Assembly: GCA_028714055.1 (NCBI GenBank)
Contig: JAQTNB010000104.1
Location: forward strand, 1-5,281
Reading direction: 5' to 3'
Origin: Candidatus Omnitrophota bacterium
GTDB taxonomy: Bacteria > Omnitrophota > Gorgyraeia > Gygaellales > Profunditerraquicolaceae
Length of the DNA: 5,281 nucleotides
Positions 1 through 5,233 of this stretch are shown in pieces; the stretch's first letter is position 1, and each line of letters starts with the position of its first letter. Both the position numbers and the translations under genes were made by a program. Below the pieces are notes generated by a model. The model saw nothing but the letters and a program-made list of their open reading frames with translations, had not been told where the DNA came from and made no database searches.

Positions 1-232
1 CTTGCTCCGTAAAGGAAAAGCGGTAATTCGCGCAATAGCTCAACAGCACATCCTTTGCGGCTGTGATGCGTTTGAATTCTTCTTCGCAGCGCTTTTTATT
101 TTCCTCCCTGCATTTATCGGGATGGTACCTGAGGCTTAAGCTCTGATAGGCGTCTTTTATCTCTTCCAGGCTGGCATCTTCTTTAAGGCCCAGCAATTTC
201 CTGGCTTCGTCAATATGCTTAAAATCAGCCAT
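1..232 (-). CDS. Small J-domain (DnaJ-like) protein, C-terminus cut by window edge
   Basis: I translated this gene by hand. The visible 77 codons form an almost complete J-domain: a helix I region (residues 4-15, FKHIDEARKLLG), helix II (about 21-35, SLEEIKDAYQSLSLR), the diagnostic HPD tripeptide at residues 37-39, and a helix III starting near 50 (CEEEFKRITAAKDVL). HPD is the motif by which J-proteins stimulate the ATPase of DnaK/Hsp70. Three cysteines are present (41, 49, 67). No Gly/Phe region or zinc-finger domain of full DnaJ follows before the edge, and the ending (YCANYRFSF, 67-75) looks like the tail of a short stand-alone J-protein, so probably little is missing. The ATG lies one base after the stop of the metallo-beta-lactamase gene and has a GAGG site 6 bases upstream, so it is the last visible gene of the operon. 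Its partner Hsp70 is not in the window. By analogy with HscB it could serve Fe-S client handling, which is inference. Family call is firm; specific role is unknown. Confidence 0.88.
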   Translation of the reverse strand, partial: MADFKHIDEARKLLGLKEDASLEEIKDAYQSLSLRYHPDKCREENKKRCEEEFKRITAAKDVLLSYCANYRFSFTEQ

Positions 233-233
233 G

Positions 234-944
234 TTATACCTCTATCAAGCTTCCCTGTTTTACCGGGATAAAGCCGCCCGCAAAGCTTTCCTTAAGCATC
301 CGCGTTGCCGGGCCGCCCGTGCAATGCATGGGAGCGATTATTTTTAAGCCGCGGGATTGTAACCCCGATATTATATCAGCGATTTCTTTTTGCCGGAGGT
401 CTTTTAGATGGAAGCCTCCCATGGCCAAATAGGCGGCGCCGCCAAGTTGTCTTTGTGCCGTGTCCAGGATGTTGATGATACCCGGGTGCGCGCAACCGCA
501 CACGACTGCCGTTCCCCGCGCCGTTTGTATCGCCAGGCTCTGTTCGTATATCTTTCTGCCCCTGGATTCCCCGCAAAGCTCTCCCGTGGAATATACGCCG
601 TCTTTAATGCGGGTGGATCCGGATGTCTCAATAACGCTCACTCCGTATGAACGTATGCGTTCTTTGGTCTTTGCCTTGAACCCCGGGCAGATATAGACGG
701 TGAGGTCCTTTCTGTCGTTGAGGATGTACCATAAGCCGCCGATATGGTCCCAGTCGTCATGCGAGATAACGATATGTTTGATTTTGCGCGTATCGATACC
801 GAGCCTTCGCGTGTTCTCTAAAAAGGCCCCGGGGTCGCCGAACGTGTCAAAAAGAATGTCATCTCCGAGAAGAAATGAAACGCCCCAGCTCCGGATAAAA
901 CGCTCCCATTTACTCGAGCCTGTCGCGATGACCGTGATCTGCAT
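234..944 (-). CDS. Metallo-beta-lactamase-fold protein, TM0207/MJ0296-like
   Basis: A 236-residue cytosolic protein with the metallo-beta-lactamase fold. Visible landmarks in order are the N-terminal strand MQITVIATGS, WGVSFLLGDDILFDT (20-34), the metal-motif region SHDDWDHIGG (61-70), CGCAHPGI (149-156), GGFHL (176-180) and PMHCTGG (205-211). The CGCAHPGI and HCTG blocks match the group often named after dihydropterin ribofuranosylaminobenzene phosphate synthase (MJ0301-type), but that name is widely over-applied and the substrate cannot be deduced. The canonical HxHxDH reads H62-D-D-W-D66-H67 here, with Asp64 in place of the second His; the remaining ligands (His153, His179, His207) are present. 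I chose the ATG at 944, four bases after the ZIP stop, because the family fold begins at MQITV. An in-frame ATG at 995 would add 17 residues lying inside the ZIP gene and unlike the family. No clear Shine-Dalgarno is seen, which fits coupled translation from the ZIP gene. Confidence 0.85.
   Translation of the reverse strand: MQITVIATGSSKWERFIRSWGVSFLLGDDILFDTFGDPGAFLENTRRLGIDTRKIKHIVISHDDWDHIGGLWYILNDRKDLTVYICPGFKAKTKERIRSYGVSVIETSGSTRIKDGVYSTGELCGESRGRKIYEQSLAIQTARGTAVVCGCAHPGIINILDTAQRQLGGAAYLAMGGFHLKDLRQKEIADIISGLQSRGLKIIAPMHCTGGPATRMLKESFAGGFIPVKQGSLIEV
239..243 (-). promoter_or_regulatory. Ribosome binding site of the J-domain gene
   Basis: AGAGG on the minus strand, 6 bases before the ATG at 232. 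It lies inside the last codons of the metallo-beta-lactamase gene and fixes the J-domain start one base after that gene's TAA. Confidence 0.6.
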
Positions 945-948
945 AGTA

Positions 949-1689
949 TCAATGATGGTGTATGGTTGCCGCCAGGTACATGAGCGCGATCCCAAAAATG
1001 AAAAAGACCATTGAGAGCGTTGCTTTTTTCAGGTCCTTTTGTTTATGCAATTCTGGTATAAGGTCGCAGCTCGCGATATAGATAAATCCTCCTGCCGCCG
1101 CCGGCATAAGTATCCTGAGAAACATGCCTGAGGTGTTGGCAAGGGCAAAGCCGATGACGGTCCCGAATACCGCGGTAAGGGCCGATAAGAAATTGTAAAG
1201 CAGCGCTTTTTGTTTCTTCATGCCTCCGTAAAGCAAGACCCCGAAATCTCCTATCTCCTGGGGGATCTCGTGCATCATGATGGCAAACGATGCCGTGAGC
1301 CCGAATTTTACATTGACGACAAACGCGGTGCCGATAATGAGCCCGTCGATAAAATTGTGCACGCCGTCGCCGAAAAGGTTAAGGTAGGTGAACGCGTGAA
1401 TGTCGCATTTTCCGTTGTGGCAGTGGCGCCAGTAGAAGAACCGCTCCAGAATGAAGAACATGATGAATCCGGCAATGACGCAGACGCTTACTTCGCTGAA
1501 TGAGTTTTGCTCGGCGGCTTCGGGTATAAGATGAAGGAATGCCCCGCCGATAAGCGCGCCTGCGGAAAAACTGATCAGCAAAAAGAGTATCTTATTCAAG
1601 AGCTGCTCTTTGACGAGCAGGCTGGCCGCGCCGATGAATGCGATCAGGCTTATGATGATGCTCGATCCGAGGGCCCAGATGAAGTTCAT
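949..1689 (-). CDS. ZIP-family divalent metal transporter
   Basis: A 246-residue inner-membrane protein with about eight hydrophobic helices (near 2-24, 33-57, 67-87, 102-123, 128-157, 163-185, 189-211, 222-243), the ZIP topology. The two transport helices carry the family signatures: HNFIDG (111-116) in helix IV and HEIPQEIGDF (140-149) in helix V, the latter being the usual bacterial variant of HEIPHEIGDF. These His, Asn, Asp, Glu and Gln residues form the intramembrane metal site in characterised ZIP proteins. The loop between helices III and IV, WRHCHNGKCDIH (87-98), has three His and two Cys and could collect metal; the protein ends in HHH. The likely substrate is Zn2+, Fe2+ or Mn2+ moving into the cytoplasm, and the metal cannot be told from sequence. 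The start at 1689 is chosen because it has a strong AAGGAAGG site 7 bases upstream and sits one base after the Mrp stop; an upstream in-frame ATG at 1812 would add 41 polar, basic residues lying inside the Mrp gene. Confidence 0.93.
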   Translation of the reverse strand: MNFIWALGSSIIISLIAFIGAASLLVKEQLLNKILFLLISFSAGALIGGAFLHLIPEAAEQNSFSEVSVCVIAGFIMFFILERFFYWRHCHNGKCDIHAFTYLNLFGDGVHNFIDGLIIGTAFVVNVKFGLTASFAIMMHEIPQEIGDFGVLLYGGMKKQKALLYNFLSALTAVFGTVIGFALANTSGMFLRILMPAAAGGFIYIASCDLIPELHKQKDLKKATLSMVFFIFGIALMYLAATIHHH

Positions 1690-1690
1690 G

Positions 1691-2536
1691 TTACGGCCTT
1701 CCTTTCCCCAGAAAATCCTCGATCTTCTCCACGATATCCATAAACGACTCGGCTGACTTTGATTTTTCTTTGAAGGCAACAAACGGGGTCCCCTTGTCGG
1801 AATATTCGACAAATTCCTGCTGAAAAGGCACCGCCCCCAGAAAGGGGACTTTTAACTCATCCGCTGCTTTTTGCCCTCCTCCTTTTTTAAAGATGTCTAT
1901 TGTGCCGTTGCAATGCGGGCAGGTAAAACCGCTCATGTTCTCGATGATCCCGGCTACCGGTATCTTGATTTGTTTTGCAAAAAGTACGCTTTTCCTGGCG
2001 TCAAGTATGGCGACATCCTGGGGCGTGGTGACGATGACGATGCCGCTTATGTTGGGGATAAGCTGGCAGGCGCTTAAAGGCTCGTCTCCTGTGCCCGGGG
2101 GCGAATCGATGATCAGGTAATCCAACGTTCCCCAGTTGACGTCGCTTAACAACTGCCTGATGACCGCGGCTTTCGCGGGGCCGCGCCAGATGACCGGCTC
2201 ATCTGGTCCGTGCCCGGTAAGGGCAAGGCTTACGGCAATGAGGTTTTCGCTTACTTCTACCGGCTGGATGCCGAATTCAAAAGCGTGGATCGCCTGGCCT
2301 TCTATGCCGAGCATCTTGGCGATATTGGGGCCGTGCAGGTCGATGTCCAGGATCCCGACTTTGTTATTTTTCAGCGAAAGCGCGTACGCCAGGTTGACCG
2401 CTACCGTCGTCTTGCCTACTCCGCCCTTGCCGCTCATGATAATAAGCGTATGCCTGATCTTTGACATCTTTTCTTTCAGGCGTTTTTCCTGTTCGTGCAT
2501 TTCCTGTTCGTTTGTCTGATACATTTGATTCTCCAT
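1691..2536 (-). CDS. mrp: Mrp/ApbC/NBP35-family Fe-S cluster carrier ATPase
   Basis: A 281-residue cytosolic SIMIBI-class P-loop ATPase that, in characterised relatives (ApbC, Nbp35/Cfd1, Ind1), dimerises around a bridging [4Fe-4S] cluster and passes it to apo-proteins. After a charged N-terminal helix (about 8-29) come the deviant Walker A GKGGVGKTT (36-44), the Mrp signature DIDLHGPN (64-71), WRGPAK (117-122), the Walker B/switch II block DSPPGTGD (144-151), ENMSGF (199-204) and the cluster-binding CPHC (206-209). It lacks the N-terminal cysteine cluster found in eukaryotic Nbp35 and some Mrp proteins, and has no DUF59 domain. The start is uncertain: ATG 2536 has GGGAGG 13 bases upstream (long spacing); ATG 2524 has GGAG 6 bases upstream and would remove four residues; ATG 2557 would overlap the preceding gene by 19 bases. 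All keep the ATPase intact. It follows two ferredoxin-type ATPases, a common neighbourhood in anaerobes. The family assignment is firm; the client proteins are unknown. Confidence 0.94.
   Translation of the reverse strand: MENQMYQTNEQEMHEQEKRLKEKMSKIRHTLIIMSGKGGVGKTTVAVNLAYALSLKNNKVGILDIDLHGPNIAKMLGIEGQAIHAFEFGIQPVEVSENLIAVSLALTGHGPDEPVIWRGPAKAAVIRQLLSDVNWGTLDYLIIDSPPGTGDEPLSACQLIPNISGIVIVTTPQDVAILDARKSVLFAKQIKIPVAGIIENMSGFTCPHCNGTIDIFKKGGGQKAADELKVPFLGAVPFQQEFVEYSDKGTPFVAFKEKSKSAESFMDIVEKIEDFLGKGRP
1697..1704 (-). promoter_or_regulatory. Ribosome binding site of the ZIP transporter gene
   Basis: AAGGAAGG on the minus strand, with GGAAGG ending 7 bases before the ATG at 1689. It decides that start against the longer reading frame beginning at 1812. 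It is the clearest Shine-Dalgarno internal to the operon and overlaps the last codons of the Mrp gene. Confidence 0.75.
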
Positions 2537-2538
2537 TT

Positions 2539-3387
2539 TTATTTCACTGCCTCCCATATCTTTCGCAGCTCATCCGCTGCCGCATTCGGCAGGTACTCAA
2601 TGATAGTCGTTCCTTCTACCATGGAGCGGACCACGGCCCTGTCAAAGGCGATTTTCCCGATCACGGGGATATCCTTCTTGCCGCAGAACTCCTCGATCTG
2701 TCCGGTCACCGCGGGGTTAAGGTCGTATTTGTTCACGATGAGCTTGACCGGAATATTGAAGTGCCCGGCGACTTCTATGACGCGGCCCGCGTCATGCAGC
2801 CCTGAAAGCGTCGGCTCGGTAACGACCAGTGCGCAGTCTGCTCCCGATAATGAGGCGATAACAGGGCACCCTATTCCCGGAGGACCGTCAACGATCACAT
2901 AATCCAGGTTTTCGCGCTCGGCTAATTCTTTGGCTGCCTGCCTGACCTTTGCTACCAGCTTCCCGGAGTTCTCCTCGGCAATGCCGAGCCTGGCGTGCAC
3001 CAGGGGCCCGTATTTTGTGCTGGAGATATACCACTCCCCTGCCGTGTTCTCCCGCATGCCGATCGCCTTCAGAGGGCATATGCGGCCGCAGAGGCCGCAG
3101 CCTTCGCAGGAAAATGGCTCTACGGTAAAATCATCTTTTATCGCCTGAAACCTGCAGGCTTGCGCGCACTTCCCGCATCCGTTGCAAAGTTCTTTATCGA
3201 TAACGGCAGTGTGCCCGCCTCTGAATTCAGCGCGTTCCCGTATTTCCGGGTGCAGCAAGAGATGGAGGTCTGCGGCATCCACGTCGCAGTCGGCCATTAC
3301 CTTGTTCCCGGCCAAAGCCGCGAATGCCCCGGTAACGACGGTCTTTCCTGTGCCGCCCTTCCCGCTAATGACAACGATTTGCTTCAT
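2539..3387 (-). CDS. MinD/ParA-type ATPase with inserted 2[4Fe-4S] ferredoxin domain (second copy)
   Basis: A 282-residue cytosolic protein. It opens with a deviant Walker A, SGKGGTGKT (8-16), with the signature lysine Lys10 and catalytic Lys15, followed by DCDVDAADLH (33-42). A bacterial-type ferredoxin module is inserted into the ATPase: C68, C71, C74, C78 and C94, C97, C100, C104 followed by Pro, i.e. two CxxCxxCxxxC[P] sets for two [4Fe-4S] clusters. The ATPase then resumes with VIVDGPPGIGCPV (164-176), TEPTLSGLHD (190-199) and VNKYDL (218-223). Such proteins are often annotated as cobyrinic acid a,c-diamide synthase-like or nitrogenase-iron-protein-like; that is a fold resemblance, not a function. 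The ATG lies 23 bases inside the end of the first copy and has no strong Shine-Dalgarno, so translation is probably coupled. The first copy shares its full layout, pointing to an old duplication. Likely role: ATP-driven cluster or electron transfer to a partner, possibly as a heterodimer with the first copy; this is inference. Confidence 0.92.
   Translation of the reverse strand: MKQIVVISGKGGTGKTVVTGAFAALAGNKVMADCDVDAADLHLLLHPEIRERAEFRGGHTAVIDKELCNGCGKCAQACRFQAIKDDFTVEPFSCEGCGLCGRICPLKAIGMRENTAGEWYISSTKYGPLVHARLGIAEENSGKLVAKVRQAAKELAERENLDYVIVDGPPGIGCPVIASLSGADCALVVTEPTLSGLHDAGRVIEVAGHFNIPVKLIVNKYDLNPAVTGQIEEFCGKKDIPVIGKIAFDRAVVRSMVEGTTIIEYLPNAAADELRKIWEAVK
2550..2555 (-). promoter_or_regulatory. 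Probable ribosome binding site of the mrp gene
   Basis: GGGAGG on the minus strand, within the last codons of the preceding MinD-like gene and 13 bases before the ATG at 2536. The spacing is long. A second site, GGAG at 2531-2534, lies 6 bases before the in-frame ATG at 2524, so initiation may occur at either. Confidence 0.4.
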
Positions 3388-4234
3388 ATTTTGCCCGGCA
3401 GATATTGATATAGAGTTGTATGAATGTTTCCCGGAACGCGGCGTTGTCTTCCACGATGGGGACCCCCGTTGAATAATTTACCGCGATTTCTTTGCTGAAA
3501 GGTATCTTCATCAAGACCGGGATATTCTGCTGCGCGCAATAATTTTCTACCGCGTCGTTGCCGATATCGCAGCGGTTGATCACTACTCCGAAAGGGATCA
3601 TCAGTTTACGTAAGACCTCCACCGCCAGGGTAAGGTCATGCAAACCAAAAGGCGTCGGTTCGGTCACCAGCACGCAGAAATCGCTGCCTTTGACCGCGGC
3701 GATGACCGGGCATGAGGTGCCCGGAGGGGCGTCAATAATGGCCGTATAGGCGGGATCTATGCGTGTTTTGACCCGGCGTATGAGCGGCGGAGACATCGTC
3801 TCCGCGATATTCAGACGGCCATGGACGAATGGGATGCCTTTTTTGTCGCCTGACTCGATCCAGCCTATCTCTTTATTCGTTTCCTGTACTGCCTTCTGCG
3901 GGCAAAGCATACTGCAGGCGCCGCAGCCATGGCATAGATGGGGAAAAACCATGACGCAGCCTTTGCTGTTTTCTCCCGGCGGGACCACCACCAGGGCATG
4001 GTAAGCGCAGGCCTCGGCGCATATGCCGCAGTAGGTGCATTTTTTCTCGTCTATTTCCGGGATGGGGATAAAGGCAGGCTCGCGGGATTTGATTTCAGGT
4101 TTTAAAAAAATATGCGCATTTGGCTCTTCCACGTCACAGTCGAGAAACTGGATGTTTTTTAAAGATAGCGCCAGGTTGACCGCGATGGTGGTTTTGCCTG
4201 TGCCACCCTTGCCGCTTGCGATGGAAATGATCAT
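3365..4234 (-). CDS. MinD/ParA-type ATPase with inserted 2[4Fe-4S] ferredoxin domain (first copy)
   Basis: A 289-residue cytosolic protein of the same architecture as the next gene. The deviant Walker A is ASGKGGTGKTT (6-16; Lys9 and Lys14), followed by DCDVEEPNAH (32-41). The ferredoxin insert has C66, C69, C72, C76 and C101, C104, C107, C111-Pro, enough for two [4Fe-4S] clusters. The ATPase resumes with IIDAPPGTSCPV (166-177), TEPTPFGLHD (191-200) and INRCDI (219-224). The stretch between the two cysteine sets is 24 residues here against 15 in the second copy, and it holds an additional Cys93. The C-terminus carries two more cysteines (279 and 288, the latter in a final RCH). The start codon overlaps the methyltransferase stop as ATGA, with no convincing Shine-Dalgarno, so translation is probably coupled. 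Family call is firm. The biological client is not known; paired genes of this type near NifX-like and Mrp genes are a recurring feature of anaerobe genomes. Confidence 0.92.
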   Translation of the reverse strand: MIISIASGKGGTGKTTIAVNLALSLKNIQFLDCDVEEPNAHIFLKPEIKSREPAFIPIPEIDEKKCTYCGICAEACAYHALVVVPPGENSKGCVMVFPHLCHGCGACSMLCPQKAVQETNKEIGWIESGDKKGIPFVHGRLNIAETMSPPLIRRVKTRIDPAYTAIIDAPPGTSCPVIAAVKGSDFCVLVTEPTPFGLHDLTLAVEVLRKLMIPFGVVINRCDIGNDAVENYCAQQNIPVLMKIPFSKEIAVNYSTGVPIVEDNAAFRETFIQLYINICRAKYEANRCH

Positions 4235-4845
4235 ATGATCTGCCGGTTTGCAACGATGATTTCTTGGTAGGTATCTTGGTGGGCCTGCGTTTGGAATTTT
4301 TTTCCTTCCAGATAATGCCGGGTATCTTGCAGCGTTACGCTGCCTGCTTGGTGTTTCTGCCCCTCCAGGGCATGAATCTTATCTATGACCTGGAGCCCTT
4401 CTTTGGTAAAATCGCTCAAGATTATTTTTCCCTTAAAAGAAAGCACGCGGGTCAATTCATCTATGAAGCGGTAAGGGTTTTTCAGGTGGTGGAGCGTGTT
4501 GACCGAAAAGATGCTATCGAAGCTTTGGTCTTTGAAGCTCAGGCGCTCTCCGTCTTCTATGCGAAAATCAACCTGTTTGTCCAGCTTAAAATAGGCAAGG
4601 GTGAGTTTGGCGAACGCCTGTTCCGTCTCGGAGATATCAAAGGTAGTGAAACGGTATCCCGCCTTGGCCAGGGTAAGCGCAAAATGCCCCTTACCCGTTC
4701 CGGCTTCGAGTATCTCTCCGTGAAGAGGCTGGGCCTTCTCTAAGATGAAGGCCCGCTCGCTGTCTACGTCGTAGCCGAAACTTTTATATAATGCTTTGCG
4801 CTCTGTATAGCGCGTATAGTTTTCTAAAAATCCTTCTTCCGGCAA
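4231..4845 (-). CDS. Class I SAM-dependent methyltransferase
   Basis: A 204-residue cytosolic protein with the Rossmann-type methyltransferase fold. Motif I is ILEAGTGKGHFA (45-56), the SAM-binding glycine loop; the acidic end of strand 2 is Asp70 in FTTFDIS; RIEDGERLSF (95-104) supplies the adenine-binding Asp; FDSIFSVNTLHHLKNP (109-124) is motif IV; and ELTRVLSFKGKIILSDF (130-146) matches the UbiE/Methyltransf_11 group. The substrate cannot be told; a small molecule is the usual choice for this group. The only plausible start is TTG at 4845, two bases after the NifX-like stop, with GGGG (4854-4857) 8 bases upstream; there is no in-frame ATG before the conserved fold. The rare start codon may keep its output low. 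It ends in an ATGA overlap with the first MinD-like gene, so it belongs to the same unit. Its place between a putative cofactor carrier and cluster ATPases raises the idea of cofactor or ligand methylation, which is inference only. Confidence 0.85.
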   Translation of the reverse strand: MPEEGFLENYTRYTERKALYKSFGYDVDSERAFILEKAQPLHGEILEAGTGKGHFALTLAKAGYRFTTFDISETEQAFAKLTLAYFKLDKQVDFRIEDGERLSFKDQSFDSIFSVNTLHHLKNPYRFIDELTRVLSFKGKIILSDFTKEGLQVIDKIHALEGQKHQAGSVTLQDTRHYLEGKKFQTQAHQDTYQEIIVANRQII

Positions 4846-4847
4846 AG

Positions 4848-5219
4848 TTATTTCCCCGGCATGCCGAATTTTGAGCCGACGCTCGGCGAATCTGCCGTTT
4901 TGTATTTTCCGAGTTTGTAATTTTCCACCGCTTCTTTGACTCTTCCGGAAGCGCCCGTGTATACCTTGATCCCGGCAGCCGAAAGCACCTGATACGCGTT
5001 CGGGCCGACATTGCCGGTCAATACGGCGTTGACGCCTTTGGTTATCATAAGCTGGCCGGACTGGATCCCGGCTCCTCCCGTGAAGTCGCCATGAGGGTTC
5101 TCCAGCGCTTCAAACTGCAGGTTTCCAGGGTCAAGAAGAAGGAAAACCTTACATCTTCCGAACCTCGGATCGACTTCCGAATCAAGGTCCTTCCCTGTTG
5201 ATGTGACGCAGATCTTCAT
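4848..5219 (-). CDS. NifX/NifB-C-like protein (dinitrogenase iron-molybdenum cofactor-binding fold)
   Basis: A 123-residue cytosolic protein of the family that includes NifX, NafY and the C-terminal domain of NifB (PF02579). It is a single domain with the RNase H-like alpha/beta fold. Visible family marks are the N-terminal strand MKICVTSTGKDLDSEVDPRFGRC (1-23) with the conserved DPRFGRC, the GGAGIQSGQ turn (48-56), VLTGNVGPNA (66-75) and AAGIKVYTGASG (81-92). In nitrogen fixers such proteins bind FeMo-co or its precursors. Stand-alone versions in anaerobes without nitrogenase, such as the structurally studied TM1290 and MTH1175, have no settled function. The length matches these short forms. 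The start has a strong AAGGAG 8 bases upstream. No nif genes are present, so a Fe-S or other metallocluster holding role is a cautious inference. Confidence 0.9.
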   Translation of the reverse strand: MKICVTSTGKDLDSEVDPRFGRCKVFLLLDPGNLQFEALENPHGDFTGGAGIQSGQLMITKGVNAVLTGNVGPNAYQVLSAAGIKVYTGASGRVKEAVENYKLGKYKTADSPSVGSKFGMPGK

Positions 5220-5227
5220 GCCGGTCT

Positions 5228-5233
5228 CTCCTT
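5228..5233 (-). promoter_or_regulatory. Ribosome binding site of the NifX-like gene
   Basis: AAGGAG on the minus strand, overlapping the TAA of the upstream partial gene and 8 bases before the ATG at 5219. It is the best-matched Shine-Dalgarno in the window and shows that the upstream gene is read into the same operon. Confidence 0.7.

Noticed and set aside
945..995. N-terminal extension of the metallo-beta-lactamase protein from an ATG at 995
   Set aside because: The 17 added residues fall inside the ZIP gene and do not resemble the family, whose first strand starts at MQITV.
1690..1812. N-terminal extension of the ZIP protein from an ATG at 1812
   Set aside because: The extra 41 residues are polar and basic, lie wholly in the mrp coding region in another frame, and the ATG at 1689 has a strong, well-spaced Shine-Dalgarno.
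2461..3408. Plus-strand open frames opposite the mrp and second MinD-like genes
   Set aside because: They are antisense to strongly recognisable proteins, have no family motifs, and reflect codon bias of the real genes on the other strand.
2539..4234. The two MinD-like genes as one frameshifted gene
   Set aside because: Each copy is complete, with its own Walker A, eight ferredoxin cysteines and C-terminal blocks.
4264..4743. Plus-strand open frame of 159 codons opposite the methyltransferase
   Set aside because: The minus-strand protein has all the methyltransferase motifs; the plus-strand product shows no recognisable domain and would break the otherwise one-directional operon.
4784..5011. 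Minus-strand open frame of 75 codons overlapping the NifX-like and methyltransferase genes
   Set aside because: It is out of frame with both real genes and gives an arginine-rich product without motifs.
3365..5219. Reading the NifX-like and MinD-like genes as part of a nitrogen-fixation cluster
   Set aside because: No nifH, nifD, nifK, nifE, nifN or nifB signature is present. NifX-like and MinD-ferredoxin proteins are common in anaerobes that lack nitrogenase.
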